Counted from the first letter of the stretch, positions 20,102 to 30,565 are shown. The stretch: 50,939 nucleotides of DNA from Bacteroides sp. SM23_62_1 (GCA_001304505.1 LJUQ01000060.1:1-50939); one strand, 5' to 3'. Notes: a model not told the origin generated them from the sequence alone. Made by a program: numbers and translations.

Positions 20102-21706
20102 CTAAAACGCCCACCGCATCTTCACCCCATCAATCTCCTCCTCATACTCCATCACAGCCGGCCATAAGGGAGGCTTTATTCCTGTTTCCCAATCTGCCAG
20201 CTTTGTTAACAGGTGCGTTACAATCTCCGGATATTCATCTTTCAGGTCACATTTCTCTTGCTTATCAGCTTCAAGATCATAAAGCTCCAAAAAGTCATCC
20301 CGGGAATTAACAACTAACTTCCATTTGCCATTTCGCACGGTTTTATTAAAATCAGTTCGCCAGAAGAGATATTCATGAGGTAGTTGTGTCCTCTGCCCGT
20401 ATATATAAGGAACAAGATCAACCCCATCAAGAGGAATATTTTGCGGTGGTGGAATATTGCAGGAAGAAAATGTGGTCGTGAAAATATCCATGAGTGTCAC
20501 CGGCTCGTGATATTGACCTCCCGGGGTGAGTGTACCCTTCCATTTCATTATGAAAGGCACATTTAATCCTCCTTCAAAATGGGTGATCTTCCCTCCTTTC
20601 AGGTCACCATTGTCTGTGGCCCCTGTATAAGTTGCCCCGCCATTGTCACTGGTAAAAAAGATAAGCGTGTTTTCTTCAATTCCTGATTCTTTTACCTGCT
20701 TCATGATCTCCCCGACAGCATCATCCAGGGCTGCAATCATGGCATAATATACCCGTTTGTTTTTGTCTGTTACATCCGGGAACATGTCGTAATATTCTTT
20801 AAGTGCCTGGAATGGTGTATGGGGTGCATTGAAAGGAACATACAGTAAAAAAGGATGGCCTTCATTTTCCCTGATAAACCGGCAGGCTTCCTCTGCCAGC
20901 TTTGTGGTCAGATATTTTTCCTCTTCAACAATCTTACCATTGTGAACAATTGCACATGGTCCTTTTCGCCCCTGACGCCGGATGTGCTTCTCCTGGAAAA
21001 TCGTATGCTCATAATTCACAATATTCCTGTTGTTTTCCGGTGCATACAGGCTGAATGCTTCATAGAAACCATAAAACTCGTCAATGCTTTTATTATGTGG
21101 AAGAAACGGTTCGTTGTATCCCAGGTGCCATTTACCAATACAGCCAGTCGTGTAACCGGCTGCGTGCATCAATTCAAACAGTGAGACTTCAGATTCAGGC
21201 AAACCCTGTTTCTTTATTTCATCTTCGGGAGGTGAGTACCATGGATCCCTCAGATACATGGGATATGTATTGATAAAATTCTTAAAGATAAAATGCTCAA
21301 AATTGTTTCTTGCATACCTTCCCATGATCTGGCGTTCATTACCAAAACGTTGTTGGTACCTTCCCGTCAGCAATCCCGCCCGTGATGGATTGCAGACGGC
21401 ACTGGTGGCATAGGCTTCAGTAAAAACTATTCCTTCCCTGGCAAGCTGATTAATGTTGGGTGTCTCAACACCCTTATTGTCGTATAAGGAAATATCATTC
21501 TTCCCCAGGTCATCAGCCAGAATGATGATAATGTTCGGCCCCTGCGGGTATCCTTTTAAATTCCCAATATCCTGCAAATAGTTTATCTTCTTTTCAAGTG
21601 CAACGGAATCCACCAATATCGGAGGGTAAACTGCCTGTGAATGGATACTAAATCCATAAAAAATAGAAAACAGGAAATGAATGACCAGAGGAAATACTAC
21701 CTTCAT
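20102..21706 (-). CDS. Type I (S1) sulfatase
   Basis: Exported formylglycine-dependent sulfatase of 534 residues, with signal peptide to about residue 24. The maturation motif is CNPSRAGLLTGR with Cys105 converted to formylglycine. Metal and substrate residues are visible in ILADDLG (D65, D66), CIGKWHLG, APHTPF and TSDNGG. It hydrolyses sulfate esters, probably on a polysaccharide. It points toward the enzyme operon and ends about 150 bases from it; the gap (19954-20101) is low-complexity sequence (GGTTCCTGGATCCTGG). No sulfatase-maturating enzyme is in the window. Its place beside xylan-type enzymes suggests sulfated plant or algal glycan, but the substrate is not readable. Confidence 0.9.
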   Translation of the reverse strand: MKVVFPLVIHFLFSIFYGFSIHSQAVYPPILVDSVALEKKINYLQDIGNLKGYPQGPNIIIILADDLGKNDISLYDNKGVETPNINQLAREGIVFTEAYATSAVCNPSRAGLLTGRYQQRFGNERQIMGRYARNNFEHFIFKNFINTYPMYLRDPWYSPPEDEIKKQGLPESEVSLFELMHAAGYTTGCIGKWHLGYNEPFLPHNKSIDEFYGFYEAFSLYAPENNRNIVNYEHTIFQEKHIRRQGRKGPCAIVHNGKIVEEEKYLTTKLAEEACRFIRENEGHPFLLYVPFNAPHTPFQALKEYYDMFPDVTDKNKRVYYAMIAALDDAVGEIMKQVKESGIEENTLIFFTSDNGGATYTGATDNGDLKGGKITHFEGGLNVPFIMKWKGTLTPGGQYHEPVTLMDIFTTTFSSCNIPPPQNIPLDGVDLVPYIYGQRTQLPHEYLFWRTDFNKTVRNGKWKLVVNSRDDFLELYDLEADKQEKCDLKDEYPEIVTHLLTKLADWETGIKPPLWPAVMEYEEEIDGVKMRWAF

Positions 21707-21840
21707 AATATCAAAATACTTGATAATTTAACTTCAGTTCGACATAAGAATTGGTGTTAACATGCTGAATATGAATAATTTTTATAGTCTGAAATTAATG
21801 AATAACTTACCCTGCAAATTTGATCTTAAACTAATAAAAA

Positions 21841-22716
21841 ATGAACTCAAAATCATTATGTTTATTATTTGTATGTTTTCTTTATAGCATAAGCACCCTT
21901 GCCCAGGATAATGCAATTACCCAGGAGCAGAGAATATATAAAACCATTAACGGGATCCAGCTGAAAGTAGATGTGTTTTATATTGAAGAAACACAGCGCT
22001 TACAGCAAAATCCGGCCATTGCATTCTTTCATGGAGGTGGGTGGGCATATGGAAGTCCCGAAGAATTTCATAATGCCTGTAAAAGATTTGCCAAAAAAGG
22101 ATTTGTTACATTTTCCTTTCAGTACCGCCTTTCAGTTAACGAAGATGGCAGTGTGCCTCACCCGGAGATCACACCTGTTGAGAGTGTCAAAGATGCCAGG
22201 TCAGCCATGAGGTGGGTCAGGGAAAATGCAACATCCTATCACATTGATTCGGATAAAATAATTGCCGCCGGGCAATCTGCCGGTGGTCAGCTGGCATTAT
22301 CCACTGCCCTGATTGATGAGGTGAATGAATCTTCCGACAACCTGGAGACCAGTCCTGCGCCAGATGCTTTACTGCTTTATTCCAGCAATGTGAATACGAT
22401 GGAGGCATGGATTGACCGGCTGCTGGGAGACCGGAGAGAAGAGATCTGGTCAATATCCCCTTACCACAACCTGAAGGCAGGTCTTCCACCCGCTATTGAA
22501 TTTCACGGGGAAGAAGATTGTATGGTGCCAATCTGGATTGTTCATCTTTTTAAAGAAAAAACAACACAATTAGGCAATCACTTCGAATTCATACCTCTCA
22601 AAGGATGTGGTCACTACCTGGGTGAAGGAATTGATACCTACGCAACATATTTCGATGAGGAGATCCTGGAACGTACGGATGAGTTCCTTGAAGAATTTGG
22701 ATTTATGAACAGGTAA
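21841..22716 (+). CDS. Alpha/beta-hydrolase esterase (BD-FAE / acetyl esterase-like)
   Basis: Exported 291-residue hydrolase with signal peptide ending at TLAQ. It has the oxyanion motif HGGGW (64-68), nucleophile Ser146 in GQSAGG, and a C-terminal His in KGCGHYLG, the triad of the hormone-sensitive lipase/BD-FAE group. Such enzymes take acetyl or feruloyl groups off xylan or pectin side chains. It is divergent from the sulfatase across 134 bases, which should hold both promoters. It is likely part of the polysaccharide set, but a general esterase role cannot be excluded. Confidence 0.82.
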   Translation: MNSKSLCLLFVCFLYSISTLAQDNAITQEQRIYKTINGIQLKVDVFYIEETQRLQQNPAIAFFHGGGWAYGSPEEFHNACKRFAKKGFVTFSFQYRLSVNEDGSVPHPEITPVESVKDARSAMRWVRENATSYHIDSDKIIAAGQSAGGQLALSTALIDEVNESSDNLETSPAPDALLLYSSNVNTMEAWIDRLLGDRREEIWSISPYHNLKAGLPPAIEFHGEEDCMVPIWIVHLFKEKTTQLGNHFEFIPLKGCGHYLGEGIDTYATYFDEEILERTDEFLEEFGFMNR

Positions 22717-22764
22717 GTCAGTTACTTTTATTTTTTAGCAATAGAAAAGAATATCTGAATCAGG

Positions 22765-23172
22765 CTATTCATCGTTCCGGACCGTTGGAAAATCCTGTTC
22801 TTTCCATACCCTGATTCCTTCATGAAGATGATATAGGTTTTTAAAACCCATCTCTTTCATCTTTTTCAGGGCTATCCCGCTTCTGTGCCCAACGTTACAG
22901 TATAACAGGTATACCTTTTCTTTATCCAGCCCTTTCAGCCAGTCCTCAAAATCCTCAGAAAACACATCATGATAAATTGAATTTTCAATATGTTCTTCCA
23001 TGAACATGTCTTCCGTCCTTAAATCAAGTATGATGAAACTGGTATTATTCCTGAATTCCTGAATCAGGTCACTTGCCTGCTGACAGGTAATATTTTCGAT
23101 ATCATCATTTTTAGGTGCAGAACAATGCAACATCAGGAATAAGAGGCTGCAACCGGCTATTAGTCTTTTCAT
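22765..23172 (-). CDS. Rhodanese-domain lipoprotein
   Basis: A 135-residue single rhodanese domain behind a lipoprotein signal (FLMLHCSAP, Cys at residue 17). The active-site loop is CNVGHRSG, with the sulfur-carrying Cys and the usual closing Arg. Rhodaneses move sulfane sulfur from donors such as thiosulfate to acceptors; a periplasmic lipid-anchored version may handle sulfur or redox chemistry at the membrane. It is convergent with the esterase gene, 48 bases away. The specific role is unknown. Confidence 0.87.
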   Translation of the reverse strand: MKRLIAGCSLLFLMLHCSAPKNDDIENITCQQASDLIQEFRNNTSFIILDLRTEDMFMEEHIENSIYHDVFSEDFEDWLKGLDKEKVYLLYCNVGHRSGIALKKMKEMGFKNLYHLHEGIRVWKEQDFPTVRNDE

Positions 23173-23552
23173 ACCACCTGGCTTTATGTTTTAATATTTC
23201 ACATTATTAACGTACATGAACTTTTTACATGAAAAACTACTCAAAGACTCATGAAAAAAGTTCATGGGAGTTCCCTGCTGTAAAGTTTAAATTTGTTAAT
23301 TATTCAAAACAAATTTAAACTTTTTACAGAGGAAAAGTATGTGAATTAGTAATTAACAATACCGGGGATTTACAAAAATATCTGCATGTGAAATTCTTGT
23401 ATATTCCCCGCTTGTTCACATATATAATATACCGTAATAATAACTAACTTTCATAATTTCTTAAAATATTGAGAAATATTTTAATAGTATTTTAAAAGTT
23501 TATTTCTCTGTTGTCATTCATAAGTTTTATAAATAATTAAATAAAGGATTAA
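23173..23552. promoter_or_regulatory. 380-bp gap with two inverted repeats, upstream of permease
   Basis: No gene is seen. CATGAACTTTTT near 23216-23227 pairs with AAAAAGTTCATG near 23255-23266. GTTTAAATTTGTT (23285-23297) pairs perfectly with AACAAATTTAAAC (23308-23320), and the arms extend imperfectly through CTGTAAA / TTTTTACAG. These hairpins could be leader, operator or repeat structures for the divergent rhodanese and permease genes. Confidence 0.45.
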
Positions 23553-25994
23553 ATGATCAGAAATTATTTTTATTCGCTGGTTAGGATCCTGTTTAAATGG
23601 TCAGGATTCTCTGTAATCAATATCCTGGGGTTAGCCATCGGCATGGCTGCCTGTTTACTGATTATGCATTATGTGACATTTGAACTGAGTTATGATACTT
23701 TTAATAAAAAAGCAGACGGGATTTATATGTGTTTAACAAAGCGTTCTACAAACGAAGGTGTACAATTCTATGGATCTTATTCCTCACTTGCCCTTGGCCC
23801 ATCTCTGAAAGAGGAAATCCCGGAAATTCATGAATTTGTCAGGTTGCATCCGCAATATTTTGGTGTAGTCATGTCGTGTACCGATGAAAATGGTGAGGTT
23901 CTTAAATTTTATGAAGAAGAAATGTATTATGCCGATACTACATTTTTTAATATTTTTGATTATCCGCTTGTTTTGGGTGATCCTAATACTGTACTATCAG
24001 AACCGAATACATTGGTTATTTCTGAAAGCATGGCCGGGAAATACTTCGGGCAGGATCCTGACATTATTGGGAAAACGGTGGAACTGAACGGAGGCTGGAC
24101 TTCCGGTTCTTACCGGATCACAGGAATACTGAAGGATATGCCTGATAATTCACAATTATCATTTGATTTTCTTCTGCCATTACAGGATCTGCTGAAAAGA
24201 CCCCAGTATATCAACTCCTCAGGCTGGGACTGGTATAATTTCAGGACATATGTGCTGATTAATGAAAATGTTGATCTTGGTATACTTGATCAAAAATTAA
24301 ATGAGCTTATTAATAAATACCAGGGGGAGAATTTAGCGCGGCAAAATACAAAGGAGGAACTCAGCCTGCAACCACTTCTGGATATTCATCTGCATTCGGA
24401 TTTTGAAGACGATTTTCTTGCCCAGAATAAATCAGGGAAAGTATATTTTTTCGGACTGATTGCATTATTCATACTTGTTATAGCATGGATCAATTATATC
24501 ACCCTTTCAACCGCAAGATCTTTCGAAAGGTCCCGTGAGGTCGGGATCAGGAAATCTGTTGGTGCTGCCAGGCGACAGCTTATCGTCCAGTTTTTGATGG
24601 AGGCTCTGTTCATCAATGTGATTGCCCTAGTACTTGCACTCCTTATCGCTCAACTGGCACTTCCTGTCCTGAGTGAAGTGGTCGGGAAAAACTTCTTTAT
24701 CGGTCAAACGAGAGATATCAGCTTCTGGATCATACTCCTGTCAATATTTCTGGTTGGTGCATTATTATCAGGAATATATCCCGCCTTCATACTGGCCTCA
24801 TTCAAAACAGTTGAAGTTATGAAAGGCATTTCCGACAGATCGGAAACAGGTATCACCCTGAGAAAAGTCCTGGTGGTATTTCAGTATTTCATATCCTTGT
24901 CATTACTGGTCGTCACTATTTCCGTTTATAAACAGGTTTCATTTATGAGAAAGCAGGACCTGGGAATGGTTATGGACCAGGTTCTGGTGGTTAAAGGTCC
25001 CAAGGTCCTGAATGAAAACAGGGATTACGGTGATCTGTGGCGTAATTTCAAGAATGATATACTGGCCTATCCCGAAATAAAAAGTGTCTCGAGCTCCGCG
25101 CGTGTTCCCGGCACCGGATTCAGCTGGCACACCAGGGTTATCAGGGAAGGAGATGAAGAAGGTTCAGGCACAGGCAGTAACATTACCTGGATTGATTATG
25201 ATTTTTTTAAAACTTACGGCATTGAAATAATTTCAGGAAGGTCATGGTCTGAAGAATTCAGCACAGATCTGGATTATGTGCTGGTGAACGAAATCGCTAC
25301 AGCATCTTACAAATTGGGGACGCCGGAGGAAGCTCTTTCAGAAAGCCTGGTCATCGGAGGTGATACAAGCAGGATCCTTGGAGTAATGAAAAACTTCAGC
25401 TGGAATACTCTCGAAAGTGAAGATATACCAATTATATTTTTCCCCGCTCCGCTGGTAACATCCTTCTTTTCCTGTAAAATAGGAACAGAAAACATACAAA
25501 AGACAATCGACGCTATACGGTCAAAATATGATGAAATGTTCCCCGGGAATCCTTTTGACTATTTCTTCATGGATGAATATTTTAATTCTCTTTATCAGGA
25601 TGACCTCAATTTCGGTAAGATTTTCGGAGCTTTTGCAATCCTTGCCATCGTGGTGGCCTGCCTTGGACTCTATGGGCTCTCTTCATTTACTGCAATTCAT
25701 AGAACTAAAGAAATCGGTATCAGGAAAGTGCATGGTGCGAATGTGAACAACATTTTACTATTGTTGTACCGGTATTTCACACTTCTGATTATCATATCGG
25801 CTGCTATTGCAATTCCTGCAACTTTTTATGGTCTGAAAAAATGGCTGGAGAATTACGCTCACAAAACAACCCTCTCACCTGAATTATTCATTCTCCCAAT
25901 CGTGGCATTGTTGTTGATTGCACTGCTGACCGTAAGTTTTGAAACGATCAAAGCCGCAAATAAAAATCCTGCTGTAACACTGAGGACGGAATAA
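23553..25994 (+). CDS. MacB/FtsX-type ABC transporter permease
   Basis: Permease of 813 residues with two FtsX-like halves. Membrane helices are visible near 16-44, 296-317, 350-372, 391-412, 436-459, 690-712, 733-760 and 778-797, with two large periplasmic MacB-PCD-like domains between (about 45-290 and 465-685). The cytoplasmic loops RSFERSREVGIRKSVGA and HRTKEIGIRKVHGA are the conserved FtsX-domain signatures that contact the ATPase. Such permeases drive mechanotransmission or export of lipids, peptides or antibiotics. No ATPase subunit is adjacent, as is common for this lineage-expanded family. The substrate is unknown. Confidence 0.9.
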   Translation: MIRNYFYSLVRILFKWSGFSVINILGLAIGMAACLLIMHYVTFELSYDTFNKKADGIYMCLTKRSTNEGVQFYGSYSSLALGPSLKEEIPEIHEFVRLHPQYFGVVMSCTDENGEVLKFYEEEMYYADTTFFNIFDYPLVLGDPNTVLSEPNTLVISESMAGKYFGQDPDIIGKTVELNGGWTSGSYRITGILKDMPDNSQLSFDFLLPLQDLLKRPQYINSSGWDWYNFRTYVLINENVDLGILDQKLNELINKYQGENLARQNTKEELSLQPLLDIHLHSDFEDDFLAQNKSGKVYFFGLIALFILVIAWINYITLSTARSFERSREVGIRKSVGAARRQLIVQFLMEALFINVIALVLALLIAQLALPVLSEVVGKNFFIGQTRDISFWIILLSIFLVGALLSGIYPAFILASFKTVEVMKGISDRSETGITLRKVLVVFQYFISLSLLVVTISVYKQVSFMRKQDLGMVMDQVLVVKGPKVLNENRDYGDLWRNFKNDILAYPEIKSVSSSARVPGTGFSWHTRVIREGDEEGSGTGSNITWIDYDFFKTYGIEIISGRSWSEEFSTDLDYVLVNEIATASYKLGTPEEALSESLVIGGDTSRILGVMKNFSWNTLESEDIPIIFFPAPLVTSFFSCKIGTENIQKTIDAIRSKYDEMFPGNPFDYFFMDEYFNSLYQDDLNFGKIFGAFAILAIVVACLGLYGLSSFTAIHRTKEIGIRKVHGANVNNILLLLYRYFTLLIIISAAIAIPATFYGLKKWLENYAHKTTLSPELFILPIVALLLIALLTVSFETIKAANKNPAVTLRTE

Positions 25995-26015
25995 TGATGA
26001 TTTTTCGATTTCCCT

Positions 26016-26061
26016 GACTCACCCCCTGCCTCTCTCGCGAGAGAGGGGCAGGGGGTGAGTC
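26016..26061. terminator. Bidirectional palindromic terminator / dispersed repeat (GACTCACCCCC type)
   Basis: A long palindrome (26016-26037 with 26038-26061, two-base bulge) centred on TCTCTCGCGAGAGA and followed by a run of A on the plus strand. It lies between the convergent permease and FG-GAP genes, so it could terminate both. A relative occurs at 35935-35993, indicating a dispersed Bacteroidetes palindrome that has been used as a terminator. Confidence 0.7.
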
Positions 26062-26086
26062 CTCAAAAAAAATTTACTCAGCCTAA

Positions 26087-29000
26087 CTATTCTATCACAA
26101 TCTTTCCCCTGAAAAGTTTTGGTCCCCGTAGCTCAATAAAATATAATCCCTCTTTCAGCCCTTCTCTTTCCAGTATAAACTCAGAGGCACGAATGTTATC
26201 ATGAATCCTGGTTACCTTTCCCGCAAGATCCATGATGTATAGTTTATATGAATGTCCCTTCGGGTTGTTGAATGTAATTGTAGCAGTTTTATTGAAGGGG
26301 TTAGGATAGACAGACAGTGATTCTGCCCGGGGCAGGTTAATACCTTTAATAACCTGTAACCGGTTATCTTCCATATTGGACATGGAATGACTGTACGGAC
26401 CCGATTCGGCTTTTTTACCCTCTGTAGGAATGCATGGATCTTCCAGCACCCCTGCAACCCTGTAATAATACCTGTATAACAATGCATCCGGATCCTTGTC
26501 GGAAAATACATCCGTGCCACCGGGGACTTCTGTCAGCTTGGTCAAGCCGGTTGAATCGGAACCGCGATAGATCTCATAGGTAACAAAGCTTATTTCGCTT
26601 TTTTCAATCTCATATTCCTTCCACGAGAGGTTTACACCTCCTTCGGAACTGACAAACTGCAGAAATATCGGCCTGTGGTACGGAACACTATCTACTAAAT
26701 TCTCATTACCACAGCTGTCCACAGCAGTGATCCTGTATTTATATGGCCTGGATTCCGGATCGGCAACTGAATCCAGGAATACACTCAGTGCGGACTGTGC
26801 AACTGTACCTATGACTTCATACTGCTTGGCGACAGCTGTTTCACGATATAGGTTATATTCAACAATTCCAACATCGGGAGATTTTTCCCATACAATTAAA
26901 TTCTTTCCTGTGGCAATATCAATCGTAACCAGACAGATCTCTTCATCCTGGTAAGGAACATTATATGTCAATGTAATAGTGTCACGATCGAAACACCCGT
27001 GTTCATCGGTAACCTTGATATGATATATTCCCTCGTCTGATATATTCAGTGTTTGATCTGTATGCCCTGCAACGGACCATTCATACTGACTGAAACCTGC
27101 ACCGGGATCAAGGGTAATAACTGTCCCCGGGCACACAACGCGATCCTCACCAAGATCTATTTCAGGATTGCTGTAGATTTTCACACTGTCATAATTATTG
27201 TAACTGTTAGCCTTGAATTCTAAGGATATATTCACGGCATAGGCAAAGTAAGTGCCAGCAAGGAGATTTGTTGATTGTATTTCCAGGTCTGTGTAAGGAG
27301 CAGTTATATCCGTCACTGCACCTTTCAGATTACTTACTGCATCACTGAGTTCCGTGACTGTGCTCTGGGGAACACCCTTCTGAACCAGGTAGACTTTACC
27401 ATTATCGACATTTGTTCTGACGATCACCTTATCAACAGATCCATTACAGACAGAATCTGATTTGATTGTAACCCAGGGAAGTTCATAGTCCACATTCCCG
27501 GACAATTCTGAATGAAATGAAATGCTTGCAACTGCTTTTTTCCTCACAAAAATATTTTTACTGCCGGAGGCGTCTACCGTTGAACCCTCAAAAATTGGAG
27601 TCCAGGTTGTCCCGTTATCAAGAGTATATTCATACCCATCCGCAGCGGTAACATTATCGCCTGTACCATCAACAGATTTTTTAAAAATGGCAGCACTGGA
27701 ATTATAATCAGAAAGAGAGACGACCGGGGCAGGTTGTCTGCCAGGGACAATCAGTTGAAAGATCTGGCCTGAGAATTGACTTATAGTCCCTTTTGACCTG
27801 AAAAAAATGTCTTCACCTGGTGTGACAGATATTTTGGTGCCCAGTCCGGCTATCGGACTCAGCATATCCGGATCATCCCGTGAATATTCATCCGTTACGG
27901 ATACATCCTGAAATGTTGTTTCATTGACAAAATCGATAGCATACGAAACAGTTGCCGGCCTCGGGGGGATAGCCAGCTGCTGGATCTCGCCTGAAAAAGT
28001 TGTTGCTGTTGCCTTTTTCCTGAAATACATATCCTGGTCGGGTGTAAGAACCACTCTCTGATCCGTTCCCTGAATGCTTTCATTCATATTCAGATTGACA
28101 GAATACTCATCTGCCGGGATAACTTTTTCCTTAGTAGTTTCGGCTACATAGTCAATTGTATAATTAGTTACCGCGGGCCTGGATGGGATGGGTAATGTTT
28201 GTACCTGAGATGGCAATGTGGAAGCTGTGGCTTTGAACCTGAAATAAAGTGTTGTTCCCGGAGTTACCTGTACCACACCATCCGGGCCTGAATTATTCGG
28301 TGTTGAAAAATTATTATCAGTGTTGTATTCAACAGTAGAAGAAACACTCTCCACGGTTGTTTCATTTACAAAATCTATACTATAAGAAGGTGCCGCTGCA
28401 GAAGCAGCAATAGTAGCCAGCAGTTTAAAATTGTCAATCAATAACTTTTCACGAATATAAACCTTCCCCTGCAAGAAACTAACTTCAGTATTATCTACTG
28501 TACAATCAGTCCAGTCCCCATCCGTTCCGTCAGTAGAGTTCAGGCTGTATTGATAGGAAGTGTTTGTTCCTGTAATCAGATTATTTGCCACATCAATCCC
28601 AACCTCAGAAAAATCACTTGCTGTGGTCTGGCTGGCCGGATTACCTGTTGCCGTTCCCGTAATATACTCTTCAAAATCAGCAGTTCCATAATACTCCAGA
28701 ACCTTTACATAATAAACAGTATTTCCAGTGAGTCCTGTAATGGTTACCGAAGTTCCAACCCCGTTGTAAACGCAAAACCACCCCGATGATTCGATCTGGT
28801 CACCCTGTCCGAATATGGCATTGGCGGTATAGGTAACACTGTCATCCGGATCTGCTACTTCAAAAGATCCTTCTTTGACAAAAACTGCCCGGGCATAACC
28901 ATTCCCATATTCCCAGGATATATCGAACATGGTTCCCCTGATATTATCAAATTGAATGTTGGGCGCCTGGCAATTCTGAAAAACATATGCTGCACCTTGA

Positions 29001-30211
29001 TTATTTGTTTTCCACGGAGCTCCTATTATTGCATAATCTCCTGAAATAGAAACAGAGCGTCCAAACTGATCTTGATAGGTCATATCACTTGCCACTAATC
29101 TGGATACCTCTCCCCAGTTATTCAAACCTCCATGATCTTTTCTGAAGATATATGCCTTCCCATAATTACTATTTATTTGAGTTCCCACAATTGCATAATC
29201 TCCATTAATACATATTGAGGATCCAAATTGATCACTGGAAGTACGATCGTTTGCAATTATCTTTGATACCTGCCCCCATGTGTTTGGACCATCCTGATCT
29301 TTCCTGAAGATATATGCTGATCCGGCATTAGTCAGATAATTTAATCCCTCCTGATCATCATCTTCTTGGTTCGCTCCAATAATTGCATAATCTCCATTTA
29401 TGCTAACCGAGCAGCCAAAATGATCATTTTGTGACCTGTCAGATGCTACTAATTTTTTAACCAGACCCCACATATTATTTCCTGAAAAGTCTTTTGAATA
29501 CAAATAAGCACATCCTGCAGCACCTATATAATTATTGCCGTATTCATCATAGCACGCTGAAGGACATCCGATCAATAAATTCTCTCCGGATAATGACATT
29601 GATGTTCCCCAGTCCCCAGCATCGGATGGTGCCGCAATTTTCTTTATTTGCCCCCACTTGTTTGATCCACCCTGATCTTTATAAAAAAGATATACTGATT
29701 GATCCCCTATTACAGCAGCATAATCACCTGAGATGGAGACATGGGGATTTAGGGTCCCTCCTGAACTACTATCTAAGGGAGCCAGCCTGGCAACCTGATC
29801 CCAGCTGTTGATGCTGTCCTGATCCTTATAAAAAATATAAGCCCGTCCATTCTGCGAACTGGCTATAGCATAATCGCCTGAAATAGAAACTGATGCACCA
29901 AAACAATCGTTTTCCTCTCCATCACTTGCTCTCAGTCTTTCCAAATAATTCCAGTTATTTGTGCCATTTTGGTCTTTATATAAGATATACGCTGAACCTC
30001 TGTTTGTCGCACTAAAACTGTCGTCACCATAAATCCCTACAATAGCATACTCTCCGGATATAGCAACAGAGTAACCATAATAATCTTCATTATCAGGATC
30101 GGAATGTATTTGTTTGGCAATTTCTTTCCAGTCCTGGGCTGGCAGAATTGTGTTAAGAAGAAGCAGAAAAAAGACAATTAATGAAATTGACTTAACATTA
30201 AGATTTTTCAT
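26087..30211 (-). CDS. T9SS-secreted FG-GAP propeller multi-domain protein
   Basis: A 1374-residue exported protein. After a signal peptide (to about 26) come seven FG-GAP-like units across about 30-410, each with a FGxSVSISGDYAIIG core and a YIFRKDQxGxNxWG strand, fitting a seven-bladed propeller. Then follow a fibronectin-like region (about 415-530) and three to four repeats of a SYxIDFVNETT...DEYS...VTPG...YFRxKAT unit (about 640-850). A region with ExDLGEDRVVCPGTVITLDPG near 1050 has the form used by gliding/CHU-type secreted proteins. The C-terminal T9SS type A sorting domain (LSVYPNPFNKTATI ... GLYFIELRG) lies near 1296-1374. Probably a surface or released adhesin-like protein; no enzymatic domain is seen. 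Confidence 0.88.
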   Translation of the reverse strand: MKNLNVKSISLIVFFLLLLNTILPAQDWKEIAKQIHSDPDNEDYYGYSVAISGEYAIVGIYGDDSFSATNRGSAYILYKDQNGTNNWNYLERLRASDGEENDCFGASVSISGDYAIASSQNGRAYIFYKDQDSINSWDQVARLAPLDSSSGGTLNPHVSISGDYAAVIGDQSVYLFYKDQGGSNKWGQIKKIAAPSDAGDWGTSMSLSGENLLIGCPSACYDEYGNNYIGAAGCAYLYSKDFSGNNMWGLVKKLVASDRSQNDHFGCSVSINGDYAIIGANQEDDDQEGLNYLTNAGSAYIFRKDQDGPNTWGQVSKIIANDRTSSDQFGSSICINGDYAIVGTQINSNYGKAYIFRKDHGGLNNWGEVSRLVASDMTYQDQFGRSVSISGDYAIIGAPWKTNNQGAAYVFQNCQAPNIQFDNIRGTMFDISWEYGNGYARAVFVKEGSFEVADPDDSVTYTANAIFGQGDQIESSGWFCVYNGVGTSVTITGLTGNTVYYVKVLEYYGTADFEEYITGTATGNPASQTTASDFSEVGIDVANNLITGTNTSYQYSLNSTDGTDGDWTDCTVDNTEVSFLQGKVYIREKLLIDNFKLLATIAASAAAPSYSIDFVNETTVESVSSTVEYNTDNNFSTPNNSGPDGVVQVTPGTTLYFRFKATASTLPSQVQTLPIPSRPAVTNYTIDYVAETTKEKVIPADEYSVNLNMNESIQGTDQRVVLTPDQDMYFRKKATATTFSGEIQQLAIPPRPATVSYAIDFVNETTFQDVSVTDEYSRDDPDMLSPIAGLGTKISVTPGEDIFFRSKGTISQFSGQIFQLIVPGRQPAPVVSLSDYNSSAAIFKKSVDGTGDNVTAADGYEYTLDNGTTWTPIFEGSTVDASGSKNIFVRKKAVASISFHSELSGNVDYELPWVTIKSDSVCNGSVDKVIVRTNVDNGKVYLVQKGVPQSTVTELSDAVSNLKGAVTDITAPYTDLEIQSTNLLAGTYFAYAVNISLEFKANSYNNYDSVKIYSNPEIDLGEDRVVCPGTVITLDPGAGFSQYEWSVAGHTDQTLNISDEGIYHIKVTDEHGCFDRDTITLTYNVPYQDEEICLVTIDIATGKNLIVWEKSPDVGIVEYNLYRETAVAKQYEVIGTVAQSALSVFLDSVADPESRPYKYRITAVDSCGNENLVDSVPYHRPIFLQFVSSEGGVNLSWKEYEIEKSEISFVTYEIYRGSDSTGLTKLTEVPGGTDVFSDKDPDALLYRYYYRVAGVLEDPCIPTEGKKAESGPYSHSMSNMEDNRLQVIKGINLPRAESLSVYPNPFNKTATITFNNPKGHSYKLYIMDLAGKVTRIHDNIRASEFILEREGLKEGLYFIELRGPKLFRGKIVIE

Positions 30212-30565
30212 GACAGGCGCCTTTGAAATTAATACTGTTAACTAAAAAAGAAGAACAGCCATCCTGAAATTACCATCAAATGCGAGGTCGAAGCAAATTT
30301 GAAAGAGGTATCAGTGAATAAAGATATAATTTTATATTCAGAATGTCAAATAATTGGAATAGTGGTGATTATATGTGATATTTATGATAAAAGGTTAATC
30401 AGATCATCCCTTTTAAATCTTTAAATATCTTTGAAGAATCATACATCCAGCATTACATAACCGATATGTAAAAAGAATCCTGTTCAGCGGCTTCAAAATA
30501 CACATTTTAAAATATCATCTGCCGATATATTTTATATTTGCATTACTTAAGATTCTTCTGAGAAA
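30212..30565. promoter_or_regulatory. Divergent promoter region; TATATTTG box at 30533-30540
   Basis: Gap between the divergent FG-GAP and HNH genes with no ORF. TATATTTG at 30533-30540, 26 bases before ATG 30566, matches the Bacteroidetes -7 consensus TAnnTTTG and likely serves the HNH gene. No good -33 TTTG is obvious at the expected distance. Confidence 0.4.

Noticed and set aside
20855-21273. Plus-strand ORFs opposite the sulfatase
   Set aside because: Antisense shadows of a gene with complete catalytic motifs.
9084-22716. Canonical polysaccharide utilization locus
   Set aside because: No SusC/SusD-like genes or PUL regulator in the window, so only an enzyme cluster is claimed.
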